Positions 36,779 through 45,157 of a stretch of 64,000 nucleotides of DNA are shown here, in pieces. Position 1 is the first letter of the stretch; the number at the start of each line of letters is the position of its first letter. The stretch is from Aquincola tertiaricarbonis. GTDB lineage: Bacteria; Pseudomonadota; Gammaproteobacteria; Burkholderiales; Burkholderiaceae_C. Under the pieces are notes generated by a model. It worked only from the letters and a program-made list of their open reading frames with translations, did not search any database and was not told the DNA's origin. The translations under genes and the position numbers were made by a program. The stretch is from assembly GCF_023573145.1 (NCBI RefSeq), contig NZ_CP097636.1, forward strand, positions 1,302,001-1,366,000, read 5' to 3'.

Positions 36779-37732
36779 ATGAGCAAAGCCTTCGCCTCGC
36801 AAGCCGACCTCGAAGAAAAGCAGGTCAGCTTCACCAAGCTGTCCGACAACGCCTATGCCTACACGGCCGAGGGCGACCCCAATACCGGGGTCATCATCGG
36901 CGACGACGCGGTGATGGTGTTGGACACGCAAGCCACGCCAGTGATGGCGCAGGACGTGATCCGTCGCATCCGCGAGGTGACCGACAAGCCGATCAAGTAC
37001 GTGCTGATGACGCACTACCACGCGGTGCGGGTGCTGGGCGCCAGCGCCTATGGCGCGGACCACATCATCGCCAGCCAGGACACGCGCGACCTGATCGTCG
37101 AGCGCGGCGAGCAGGACAAGGCCAGCGAGATCGGCCGCTTTCCGCGCCTGTTCCGCAACGTCGAGAGCGTGCCGGCGGGTCTCACCTGGCCCACCATCAC
37201 CTTCACCGGCAAGATGACGCTGTGGCTGGGCAGCCTGGAAGTGCAGCTGCTGCAACTGGGCCGCGGCCACACCAAGGGCGACACCGTGGCCTGGCTGCCG
37301 CAGCAGAAGATCCTGTTCAGCGGCGACCTGGTGGAGTTCGACGCCACGCCCTATGCCGGCGATGCCTACTTCAAGGACTGGCCGCAGACGCTGGACAACC
37401 TGGCCGCGCTCAAGCCCGAAAAGCTGGTGCCCGGCCGCGGCGCCGCGCTCACCACGCCCGAAGCGGTGCAGCAGGGTCTGGCCGGCACGCGCGACTTCAT
37501 CGCCGACGTGTGGCGCCAGGTGCAGGCCGGCGTGGCTGCGGGCCACGACCTCAACACCGTCTACAAGAACACCTACGCCGCGCTGCAGCCCAAATACGGC
37601 CACTGGGTGATCTTCGACCACTGCATGCCCTTCGACGTGACGCGCTGCTACGACGAAGCCACGCAGCACCCCGATCCGCGCATCTGGACCGCCGAACGCG
37701 ACACCCAGATGTGGAAGACCCTGGAAGGCTGA
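36779..37732 (+). CDS. MBL-fold hydrolase with altered metal site, aromatic-catabolism operon
   Basis: A 317-residue metallo-beta-lactamase-fold protein. Of the usual ligands, His79 and His81 (THYH), His164 (GHTKGD) and Asp183 (SGDLVE) are present. The DH of HxHxDH is replaced by Val83-Arg84, and the final PGHG histidine is Arg220 (VPGRG). The site-1 zinc ligands remain while the site-2 ligands are lost, so a mono-metal or non-classical enzyme is expected. It heads the flavin monooxygenase-hmgA-fahA operon under the IclR regulator. Substrate unknown; a lactone or thioester of a hydroxyphenylacetate-type compound is possible. Confidence 0.85.
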   Translation: MSKAFASQADLEEKQVSFTKLSDNAYAYTAEGDPNTGVIIGDDAVMVLDTQATPVMAQDVIRRIREVTDKPIKYVLMTHYHAVRVLGASAYGADHIIASQDTRDLIVERGEQDKASEIGRFPRLFRNVESVPAGLTWPTITFTGKMTLWLGSLEVQLLQLGRGHTKGDTVAWLPQQKILFSGDLVEFDATPYAGDAYFKDWPQTLDNLAALKPEKLVPGRGAALTTPEAVQQGLAGTRDFIADVWRQVQAGVAAGHDLNTVYKNTYAALQPKYGHWVIFDHCMPFDVTRCYDEATQHPDPRIWTAERDTQMWKTLEG

Positions 37733-37758
37733 ACGCCGCACCTCACCGGAGGCCGCCC

Positions 37759-39393
37759 ATGGACTACCAGACGCTGCATTTCCCGTATCGGCGCCATGCC
37801 GACCAGGACGCCGCCGCGCCGCCGCGCCACCCCGTGGTGGTGGTGGGCGCCGGGCCGGTGGGCCTGGCGCTGGCCATCGACCTGGCGCAGCGCCAGGTGC
37901 CGGTGGTGCTGCTGGACAACGACCACCAGCTGTCCACCGGCTCACGGGCCATCTGCTTTGCCAAGCGCACGCTGGAGATCTTCGACCGCCTGGGCTGTGG
38001 CCAGCCGATGGTGGACAAGGGCGTGTCCTGGAACGTGGGCCGGGTGTTCCTGCGCGACGAGCCGGTGTACGCCTTCGACCTGCTGCCCGAGACCGGCCAT
38101 GAGCGGCCGGCCTTCATCAACCTGCAGCAGTACTACGTGGAAGGCATGCTGGCCGACCGCGCCGCGCAGCTGCCGCTGATCGACCTGCGCTGGGACAACG
38201 CGGTGAAGGCCGTGGAGCAGCATGCCGACCACGCGCTGCTGACGGTGGAAACGCCCGAGGGCCCCTATCAGTTGCGCGCCGACTGGCTGGTGGCCTGCGA
38301 CGGCAGCCGCAGCACCGTGCGTGAGCTGATCGGACAGGAAAGCACCGGCCGCATCTTCAAGGACCGCTTCCTGATCGCCGATGTGAAGATCACCGGCCGA
38401 CAGCAGCCGCCCGAGCGCTGGTTCTGGTTCGATCCGCCCTTCCATCCCGGCCAGAGCGTGCTGCTGCACCGCCAGCCCGACGACGTCTGGCGCATCGACT
38501 TCCAGCTGGGCTGGGACGCCGACCCCGAGGCTGCCAGGCAGCCCGAGCACATCATCCCGCTGGTCAAGAAGCTACTGGGCGACGACGTGCCCTTCACGCT
38601 GGAGTGGGCCAGCGTGTACACCTTCGGCTGCCGGCGCATGGCCAGCTTCTGCCACGGCCGCGTGCTGTTCGCGGGCGATTCGGCGCATGGCGTATCGCCC
38701 TTCGGCGCCCGCGGCGCCAACTCCGGCGTCCAGGACGCCGACAACCTGGGCTGGAAGCTGGCCGCGGTGCTGCAAGGCCAGGTGGCGGGCGATGCCGCGC
38801 AGGCGCTGGTGGCCAGCTACGGCCATGAGCGCGAATACGCCGCCGACGAGAACATCCTCAACTCCACCCGCGCCACCGACTTCATCACGCCCAAGAGCGC
38901 GGTGAGCCGGCTGTTCCGCGACGCGGTGCTGCAACTGGCGCGCACGCAGCCCTTCGCCCGCCGGCTGGTCAACAGCGGCCGGCTGTCGGTGCCTGCCACG
39001 CTGGACGGCTCGCCGCTGAACACGCCCGATGTCGATGACTTCCAGGGCCTGATGCGACCGGGCGCGGTGGCGGCCGATGCGCCGCTGCCAAGCACCGCGG
39101 ACGGCTGGCTGCTGCGTGCCTTGTCCAGCGGCTTCACGCTGCTGGTGTTCGGCGAGGCGCCGGCCTGGGCCCACGACCTGCCCGGCATCGCGGTGCTGCA
39201 GGTGCCCGCGGGCGAGGCCCATGCACTGGCCTGGCAGCGCTACGACGCTCAGCCCGGCACGGCCTACTTGATTCGCCCCGACCAGCATGTGTGCGCCCGC
39301 TGGCGCCAGCCCACCGCCGCGGCGGTGCTGGCCGCGCAGGGCAGGGCGCTGGGCCGCCGCGTCGACCCGCAGACGGAAAGGAGCGCGGCATGA
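37759..39393 (+). CDS. FAD-dependent aromatic monooxygenase, candidate 3-hydroxyphenylacetate 6-hydroxylase (MhaA-like)
   Basis: A 544-residue class A flavoprotein hydroxylase. Motifs are GAGPVGLALA (FAD dinucleotide fold, about 29-38), the DG motif VACDGSRSTVRELIG, and the second FAD motif FAGDSAHGVSPFGARGANSGVQDADNLGWKLA (about 310-340). It resembles the MhpA/MhaA group. The genes for homogentisate dioxygenase and fumarylacetoacetase follow, so the product is probably homogentisate, as made by 3-hydroxyphenylacetate 6-hydroxylase of Pseudomonas putida. The ATG at 37759 is preceded by a GGAGG-like site. Its stop overlaps the next start (ATGA). Confidence 0.85.
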   Translation: MDYQTLHFPYRRHADQDAAAPPRHPVVVVGAGPVGLALAIDLAQRQVPVVLLDNDHQLSTGSRAICFAKRTLEIFDRLGCGQPMVDKGVSWNVGRVFLRDEPVYAFDLLPETGHERPAFINLQQYYVEGMLADRAAQLPLIDLRWDNAVKAVEQHADHALLTVETPEGPYQLRADWLVACDGSRSTVRELIGQESTGRIFKDRFLIADVKITGRQQPPERWFWFDPPFHPGQSVLLHRQPDDVWRIDFQLGWDADPEAARQPEHIIPLVKKLLGDDVPFTLEWASVYTFGCRRMASFCHGRVLFAGDSAHGVSPFGARGANSGVQDADNLGWKLAAVLQGQVAGDAAQALVASYGHEREYAADENILNSTRATDFITPKSAVSRLFRDAVLQLARTQPFARRLVNSGRLSVPATLDGSPLNTPDVDDFQGLMRPGAVAADAPLPSTADGWLLRALSSGFTLLVFGEAPAWAHDLPGIAVLQVPAGEAHALAWQRYDAQPGTAYLIRPDQHVCARWRQPTAAAVLAAQGRALGRRVDPQTERSAA

Positions 39394-39602
39394 GCGCCAC
39401 ACTGAACACCGAGCTGAACCTGAAAGCGCCCGACGATTTCTACGAGGCGCTGATCGACACCCACCGCGACCTGCCCGAGGCCGAGAGCCATGCGCTCAAC
39501 GCCCGGCTGGTGCTGCTGCTGGCCAACCACATCGGCGACATGACGGTGCTGCAGCAGGCACTGACCCTGGCGCGCGACCCTTCTGCCGGAGACCTCTCAT
39601 GA
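39390..39602 (+). CDS. Small DUF2783-like protein, possible coupling subunit of the hydroxylase
   Basis: A 70-residue acidic protein (NLKAPDDFYEALIDTHRDLPEAESHALNARLVLLLANHIGDMTVLQQALTLAR) resembling the DUF2783 family. It overlaps the monooxygenase stop and the hmgA start by ATGA on both sides, so its translation is tightly tied to both. In P. putida the 3-hydroxyphenylacetate hydroxylase needs a small coupling protein, MhaB, encoded right after MhaA. Size and position make this a likely equivalent, which is inference and not shown by the sequence alone. Confidence 0.8.
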   Translation: MSATLNTELNLKAPDDFYEALIDTHRDLPEAESHALNARLVLLLANHIGDMTVLQQALTLARDPSAGDLS

Positions 39603-40903
39603 GCGAAGCAACAACGACCTTGAACTACCAGTCCGGCTTCGGCAACCAGTTCGCCACCGAGGCGGTGGCCGGCGCGCTGCCCCAGGGCCGCAACAGCCCG
39701 CAGCAGGTGGCGCTGGGCCTGTATGCCGAGCTGATCTCGGGCAGCGCCTTCACCGCCCCGCGACACGAAAACCGCCGCACCTGGGTCTACCGCCGCCAGC
39801 CCTCGGTGGTGACCGGTGGCTTCGAGCCGCTGCCCCATGCCTACTGGAAGACCGGCGCCAAGGAGGGCGTCAACGCACCGCCCAATCCCATGCGCTGGCA
39901 CCCCGTGCCGGTGCCGGGCGACGATCAGCCCTCCGACTTCATCGACGGCATCCGCACCGTGGTGGTCAATGGCGATGCCGATGCGCAAAGCGGCATGGCG
40001 GCCCATCTGGTGCTGGTCAACCGCTCGATGGAGCGTCGCGCGCTGGTCAATGCCGATGGCGAGATGCTGCTGGTGCCGCAGCAGGGCAGCATCCGCGTGA
40101 CCACCGAGCTGGGGGTGCTGGACGCGGCGCCCGGCCAGATCGTGCTGGTGCCGCGCGGCATCGTCTTCAAGGTGGCGGTGGACGGCCCCACGCGCCTGTA
40201 TGTGTGCGAGAACTACGGCGCCCCGTTCCGCCTGCCCGAGCTGGGCCCCATCGGCAGCAACGGCCTGGCCAATCCGCGCGACTTCCAGGCGCCGGTGGCG
40301 GCCCATGAGCCAGGCAGTGGCGGCTATGAAGTGGTGCGCAAGTACGCCGGCCAGCTGTGGCGCACGCGGCAGGCGCACACGCCCTTCAACGTGGTGGCCT
40401 GGCACGGCAACCTCACGCCGCTGCGCTACGACACGGCGCATTTCATGGTCATCGGCTCCATCAGCTTCGACCACCCGGACCCGTCGATCTTCACCGTGCT
40501 CACCAGCCCCAGCGACACGCCGGGCACCGCCAACTGCGACTTCGTGATCTTTCCGCCGCGCTGGATGGTGGCCGAGGACACCTTCCGCCCGCCCTGGTAC
40601 CACCGCAACCTGATGAGCGAGTTCATGGGCCTGGTGTACGGCCAGTACGACGCCAAGCCCGAAGGCTTCAAGCCCGGTGGCATGAGCCTGCACAACTGCA
40701 TGGTGCCGCACGGTCCCGATGCCGAGGCCTTCGACAAGGCGAGCAACGCCCCGTTGCAGCCACACAAGCTGGACCACACCCTGGCCTTCATGTTCGAGAG
40801 CCGCTGGCGCTTCGTGCCCACCGACTTCGCGATGAACGGCGGCGCGCTGGACGCCAACTATCCGCAGTGCTGGGCCGCACTCGACGACAAATTCAAGGAT
40901 TGA
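39599..40903 (+). CDS. hmgA: Homogentisate 1,2-dioxygenase
   Basis: Opens the homogentisate ring to maleylacetoacetate using non-haem iron. It has 434 residues, the normal length. Typical features are YQSGFGNQFATEA at the N-terminus, RHENRRTWVYRRQPS, and the iron-ligand region WYHRNLMSEFMGLVYG followed by MSLHNCM, which supply the His-Glu-His set. The fumarylacetoacetase gene follows after 3 bp. No maleylacetoacetate isomerase gene is in the window. Confidence 0.97.
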   Translation: MSEATTTLNYQSGFGNQFATEAVAGALPQGRNSPQQVALGLYAELISGSAFTAPRHENRRTWVYRRQPSVVTGGFEPLPHAYWKTGAKEGVNAPPNPMRWHPVPVPGDDQPSDFIDGIRTVVVNGDADAQSGMAAHLVLVNRSMERRALVNADGEMLLVPQQGSIRVTTELGVLDAAPGQIVLVPRGIVFKVAVDGPTRLYVCENYGAPFRLPELGPIGSNGLANPRDFQAPVAAHEPGSGGYEVVRKYAGQLWRTRQAHTPFNVVAWHGNLTPLRYDTAHFMVIGSISFDHPDPSIFTVLTSPSDTPGTANCDFVIFPPRWMVAEDTFRPPWYHRNLMSEFMGLVYGQYDAKPEGFKPGGMSLHNCMVPHGPDAEAFDKASNAPLQPHKLDHTLAFMFESRWRFVPTDFAMNGGALDANYPQCWAALDDKFKD

Positions 40904-40906
40904 GCG

Positions 40907-42205
40907 ATGACCGACCGACTGCTGGACGCCACCCACGACCCTGCGCTGCAAAGCTGGGTGCCTTCCGCCAACGAGCCGGGCACCGACTTCCCGATCCAGA
41001 ACCTGCCGTACGGCGCCTTCCGCCGCGTAGGCCGTGATGAGCCCCTGCGCATCGGCGTGGCCATCGGCGACCAGGTGCTGGACCTGAAGCTGGCCGCCGC
41101 CCAGGCTGGCTGGCCGGCCGATGTGCAGCCGCTGCTGGCGCCCTTGGCCGCGGGTGACCTCAATGCGCTGATGGCTCAGGGTGCGCCCGCCCGCCGCCAG
41201 CTGCGTGCGGCCTTGAGCCAAGCGCTGCGCGCAGGCAGCCCGCAGCAGGCCGCGCTGGCCGGTGCGTTGGTGCCGCAGTCCGAAGCCGCCATGGCCGTGC
41301 CTTGCCGCATCGGCGACTACACCGACTTCTACACCGGCATCCACCACGCCACCGCGGTGGGCAAGCTGTTCCGCCCCGACAACCCGCTGCTGCCCAACTA
41401 CAAGTGGGTGCCCATCGGCTACCACGGCCGGGTGTCCAGCATCGGCGTCAGCGGCCAGCGTTTCCGCCGGCCCACGGGCCAGACGGCGGGCCCGGAAGGC
41501 ACGCCGCTGTTCGGGCCGGTGAAGCGGCTGGACTACGAGCTGGAGCTGGGTGTGTTCGTCGGCGCCGGCAATGCCCAGGGCGAGCCGATGACGATGGCGC
41601 AGGCCGAAGACGAGTGGTTCGGCATGGTGCTGCTCAACGACTGGTCGGCGCGCGACCTGCAGGCCTGGGAGTACCAGCCGCTGGGGCCGTTCCTGTCCAA
41701 GAGCTTTGCCACGACCATCTCGCCCTGGATCGTGACGCAGGAGGCGCTGGCGCCGTTCCGCCGGCCGTTCACGCGGCCCGAGGGCGATCCGGCGCCGCTG
41801 CCGTACCTGGATTCGGCGACCAACAGCGAGCGTGGGGCCCTGGGCCTGACCATCGAGGTGTGGCTGCAAACCCCGGCGATGGCGCAACCGGAGCGCTTGA
41901 GTTGCGGCAATGCCGCCGATGCCTACTGGACGGTGGCGCAGATGCTGACACACCACAGCAGCAACGGCTGCAACCTGCAGCCGGGCGACCTGCTGGGCAG
42001 CGGCACGCTGTCGGGCCCCAATCCGGACCAGGCTGGTTCGCTGCTGGAGCTGACGCAGGGCGGCAAGCAGGCGATCACGCTGTCGTCGGGCGAGACGCGG
42101 ACCTTCCTGCAGGACGGCGATACGGTGATCCTGAAGGCTTACGCCGAAGCGCCGGGGGCGCGGCGGGTGGGGTTTGGCGAGTGCCGGGGGACGGTGCTGG
42201 GCTGA
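40907..42205 (+). CDS. fahA: Fumarylacetoacetase
   Basis: Hydrolyses fumarylacetoacetate to fumarate and acetoacetate, the last step of the homogentisate pathway. It has 432 residues, like eukaryotic FAH. The N-terminal SH3-like domain (about 1-120) precedes the catalytic domain with GDYTDFYTGIHHATAVGKLFRP, YKWVPIGYHGRVSSI, DYELELGVFVG, NDWSARDLQAWEY and the final LLGSGTLSG. The metal-binding Asp and Glu residues are present. It is the last gene of the operon before the repeat-rich island. Confidence 0.97.
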   Translation: MTDRLLDATHDPALQSWVPSANEPGTDFPIQNLPYGAFRRVGRDEPLRIGVAIGDQVLDLKLAAAQAGWPADVQPLLAPLAAGDLNALMAQGAPARRQLRAALSQALRAGSPQQAALAGALVPQSEAAMAVPCRIGDYTDFYTGIHHATAVGKLFRPDNPLLPNYKWVPIGYHGRVSSIGVSGQRFRRPTGQTAGPEGTPLFGPVKRLDYELELGVFVGAGNAQGEPMTMAQAEDEWFGMVLLNDWSARDLQAWEYQPLGPFLSKSFATTISPWIVTQEALAPFRRPFTRPEGDPAPLPYLDSATNSERGALGLTIEVWLQTPAMAQPERLSCGNAADAYWTVAQMLTHHSSNGCNLQPGDLLGSGTLSGPNPDQAGSLLELTQGGKQAITLSSGETRTFLQDGDTVILKAYAEAPGARRVGFGECRGTVLG

Positions 42206-43226
42206 CGAAGCGGCTGCCTGTTCTGTGCTTGTTCGGCCGCTGCACGACAGTGCGTGCGCCGTAGGTGCGGTGTTTGTTCGACCGCCGTGCGGTGGGCGGG
42301 GGGCGGCGGGGCTCATGCTGGGGCGGTCAGCCCTGCGGGCCGACTCCGCTGCGGTGCTCGCGCCGAGGTCGCGCGGCAGAACTCGCTACGTTCGCTGACG
42401 CTCACTGCGCTCGAACAACCACCGCGAGTCAGCTCACGAAGCGCGCTGGCGCGCGCCGACCTCGCCACTGCGCTCCTCGCCGCCCCAGAAATCGCCCCGC
42501 CGCCCCCCGCCCACCGCACGGCTCGGGTTGGCTGGCGCCAGCCCTTCGCAGGCTCGGCCAGGAACCCGCGCTGCGCTCAAGGCACGGCCGCATGCACGGC
42601 ATGGCGTGCGATGCGCGCAGCGCGAGCCCGCAACGCGCAGCGCCACCGGTGGACCTTTGCGCAGGGCCGTGCGGGTGGGTCCGGGGGCGCATCTGGAGCG
42701 CCGAGCAACGCAGGGTGGGTGGCCGCGCGCGCAGCGCGCTTCGTGCTCTGACTCGCGGCAGTTGTCCGAGCGCAGTGAGCGTCAGCGAACGTAGCGAGTT
42801 CTGCCGCGGGCCGCCCACCCGAGTAGCGCAGGGCAGTCCGCGCACAGCGCGGACCGCGGAAGCTAAGCCCCCGGGCTCGCCCGCACGGCCCGGAGCAAAC
42901 AGCGCTACCCCGCCAGGGTGTCCGCCCGCGCCCAGATCCCGCACGGCGCGGAGCAAACGCGCCAAATCCACGCAGGGTGTGGAGAAGCCAACAGCACCCA
43001 TGAAAAAGGGGCCTCAGCAATCAAGCCAAGGCCCCCTTTCCTCGCAATGTCGTCGCACTGGAAGCGCAACGCCTGCTTTTCCTCCCGGTAAACCGGCCGG
43101 AGATGCATCGCAACTCCGAGCCCAGAATGGTGCATCTCACCGGCCCGATTTGTCGTCCCCGCAAGCGCGGGGTGGGCTGGCTGCGCCTACCATCCAAGGC
43201 ATTCGAACTAATGCAAGGACCACGCC
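42206..43226. repeat. 1-kb non-coding island of nested inverted repeats
   Basis: This stretch has no supportable gene. It contains a perfect 28-bp inverted pair (42285-42312 and 42494-42521) and a near-perfect arm of about 85 bp (about 42371-42458, inverted at 42721-42809). It also has an inverted GGGCCGTGCGGG pair (42664-42675 and 42880-42891) and three degenerate direct copies of a CGGAGCAAACGC...GCAGGGTG block (about 42685, 42890, 42950). It ends with a terminator-like hairpin. No transposase, att site or tRNA was found. It looks like an accumulation of dispersed intergenic repeats. Confidence 0.75.
43005..43039. terminator. Bidirectional terminator-like hairpin
   Basis: AAA-GGGGCCT (GGGGCCT at 43008-43014) pairs with AGGCCCC (43029-43035) and is followed by a short T-run on the plus strand (43037-43039). 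On the minus strand the same stem is followed by TTTTT, so it could stop transcription in both directions. Confidence 0.6.
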
Positions 43227-44741
43227 ATGCCGGAAGCCGATGCGCTGCTGGGCCCCCATACCGTCGTCGGCATCGTCGGCACCGGCAGCATGGGGGTGGG
43301 CATTGCGCAGGTGGCCGCGCAGGCCGGCCATGCGGTGCGCCTGTTCGATGCGCAGCCCAGCGTGGCCCAGGCCGCGCTGCAGCGCATCGGCAACGACCTG
43401 GCCACCGCGGTGCAGCGCGGCCGCCTGCAGCCCGCGCAGCGCAGCGCCGTGATGGAGCGGCTGTCGCTGGTCGAATCCATCGCCGGGCTGGAAGGCTGCG
43501 GCCTGGTGGTCGAGGCCGTGGCCGAGCGGCTGGAGGTCAAGCAGGCCCTTTTCCGCCAGCTGGAGCAGTGGCTGCCGGCGGCCACGGTGCTGGCGACCAA
43601 CACCTCGTCCATCTCCATCACCGCCGTGGCGCATGGGCTGATGCACCCCGGCCGTGTGGTGGGCTGGCACTTCTTCAACCCGGCGCCGCGCATGCGCCTG
43701 GTGGAAGTGGTGCGTGGGCTGGACACCGACCATGCGGTGGCCGATGCCGTCAGCCAGCTCAGCCGCGCCTGGGGCAAGACGCCGGTGGACGCGCCCAACA
43801 CGCCGGGCTTCATCGTCAACCGGGTGGCGCGGCCGTTCTACGCCGAAAGCCTGCGGCTGCTGAGCGAGCAGCTGGCCCCCGCGCCGGTGATCGACCAGCT
43901 GCTGCATGAGGCGGGCGGCTTTCCGATGGGGCCGTTCCAGCTCATCGACCTGATCGGCGTCGACGTCAACCTGGCGGTCACCGAATCGGTGTTTGCGGCC
44001 ACCCAGTTCGATACGCGCTATGCACCGCACCCGCTGCAGCAGGAGCTGGTGCAGGCCGGCCGCCTGGGCCGCAAGAGCGGACGCGGCTTCTACGACTACC
44101 AGCTGGACGCCACCATGCCCACGCCGGTGCCGGTGGAGCCGGCGCCGCTGCGGCCCGCGCTGCGCGCCTCGGCCCAGCCGGGCCTGCTGGCGCCACTGAT
44201 CGAGCGCTTGCGTGCCGGCGGCCAGGTGGTGGTGGGCGATGGCTCACTGCCGCCCGAAAGCCTGGCCGTGGACGAGGTGACGGTGGCACTGACCGATGGC
44301 CGCACCGCCACCCGCCGTGGCGAAGGTGAGCCCTTGCTGCTGCTGGACCTGGCGCGCGATTTCGCCACCACCCGCGTGCTGGGCGCAACCGCCAGCACCG
44401 GCCACCATGAGCTGTTGCCTGGCCTGGCCGCGGCCCTGGAGCCGGCCGGTGTGGAGCTGCTGGCGCTGGACGACGTGGCCGGCCTGGGCGTGATGCGCGT
44501 GGCCTGCTGCCTGGTGAACGAGGCGGCCGACCTGTGCACCTGGACCGGCACCTTGCCGGCTGACGTGGACATTGCCATGGTGCTGGGCGCCGGGCATCCG
44601 CAAGGGCCGCTGGCCTGGGGTGAGCAACTGGGCGCCCAGCGGGTGATCAGCGTGCTGGAGCACCTGCAGGCGCATTACGGCGACAGCCGCTACCGGCGTT
44701 CGCCCCGCCTGTGGCGGATGGCGGCGGCGCATCGCAGCTGA
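43227..44741 (+). CDS. paaH: 3-hydroxyacyl-CoA dehydrogenase, phenylacetate pathway type
   Basis: A 504-residue two-domain dehydrogenase. The N-terminal NAD domain shows GIVGTGSMGVGIAQVAAQAGH (about 15-35), followed by EAVAERLEVKQALFRQLE, NTSSISI and HFFNPAPRMRLVEVV. The first 3HCDH C-domain includes NTPGFIVNRVARPFYAESLRLL; a second C-terminal copy extends the protein. Length matches PaaH (PaaC in Pseudomonas usage), which oxidises 3-hydroxyadipyl-CoA. The phenylacetate genes paaI and paaK lie just downstream, but the PaaR palindrome is found only before paaI. Confidence 0.88.
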   Translation: MPEADALLGPHTVVGIVGTGSMGVGIAQVAAQAGHAVRLFDAQPSVAQAALQRIGNDLATAVQRGRLQPAQRSAVMERLSLVESIAGLEGCGLVVEAVAERLEVKQALFRQLEQWLPAATVLATNTSSISITAVAHGLMHPGRVVGWHFFNPAPRMRLVEVVRGLDTDHAVADAVSQLSRAWGKTPVDAPNTPGFIVNRVARPFYAESLRLLSEQLAPAPVIDQLLHEAGGFPMGPFQLIDLIGVDVNLAVTESVFAATQFDTRYAPHPLQQELVQAGRLGRKSGRGFYDYQLDATMPTPVPVEPAPLRPALRASAQPGLLAPLIERLRAGGQVVVGDGSLPPESLAVDEVTVALTDGRTATRRGEGEPLLLLDLARDFATTRVLGATASTGHHELLPGLAAALEPAGVELLALDDVAGLGVMRVACCLVNEAADLCTWTGTLPADVDIAMVLGAGHPQGPLAWGEQLGAQRVISVLEHLQAHYGDSRYRRSPRLWRMAAAHRS

Positions 44742-44964
44742 CAGCCACGCGGGTGCCGCTGCCGGCGCGCGGCAGCGCATCCACCGCGCTGGCCAGCAGC
44801 AGCGCCAGCACCATGCTCACCGAGGGCACCACGATCGACAGCCACACGGGCAGGGGCAGGCGGCCGCGTGCGCGCCAGGGCAGCTCGGGGTGGTCTTCGT
44901 CGGCTTCGACGGTGGCGATCGCGGGCACCGCCTCGGCCACATCGGCCAGCGTGCTTGCATCCAT
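44647..44964 (-). CDS. Hypothetical small single-pass membrane protein
   Basis: A 105-residue minus-strand ORF starting MDASTLADVAEAVPAIATVE. It has one predicted membrane helix (PVWLSIVVPSVSMVLALLLASAV, about 40-62) and a Ser/Gly/Pro-rich tail. Codon use is strongly GC3-biased up to the point where it enters the 3' end of the paaH gene on the other strand (95-bp overlap), which supports it being coding. A GTG at 44994 would add ten residues. No family was recognised. Confidence 0.5.
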   Translation of the reverse strand: MDASTLADVAEAVPAIATVEADEDHPELPWRARGRLPLPVWLSIVVPSVSMVLALLLASAVDALPRAGSGTRVAVSCDAPPPSATGGANAGSGCRRNAPAGAPAR

Positions 44965-45157
44965 GGCATGCGTCTTCAAGCGCTTTCTCCTCACAGGCGT
45001 CGTCGCGCCGCAGTGTGGCGGCAGGGGGTCTTGATCGCGTCATGCATATGACGGACCCGGCCCTGTCGCCTCGGGTTTGTCCGCAGGGAATCGGGCTTCC
45101 GTGCGGCGCCACCCCTCCCTAAAATTCACCGACCGGTCGGTATATCAATTGAAGCCC
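44965..45157. other. Region upstream of paaI holding the phenylacetate promoter
   Basis: This segment holds the paaI upstream region and, just before its start, the TetR palindrome at 45128-45141. No other gene, tRNA or hairpin was identified. Confidence 0.5.
45128..45141. promoter_or_regulatory. PaaR-type TetR operator
   Basis: ACCGACCGGTCGGT is a perfect 14-bp palindrome 17 bp before the paaI start. It matches the ACCGACCGNNCGGT style of operator associated with TetR-family PaaR regulators of phenylacetate genes in Betaproteobacteria. The presumed regulator gene is two genes downstream. Confidence 0.75.

Noticed and set aside
42206..43226. CRISPR array
   Set aside because: The repeats are inverted, irregular in length and not evenly spaced, and no cas gene is nearby.
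42265..43452. 395-codon plus-strand ORF across the repeat island and into paaH
   Set aside because: Its sequence is Arg/Pro-rich, follows the inverted repeats and overlaps paaH in a different frame; no domain is present.
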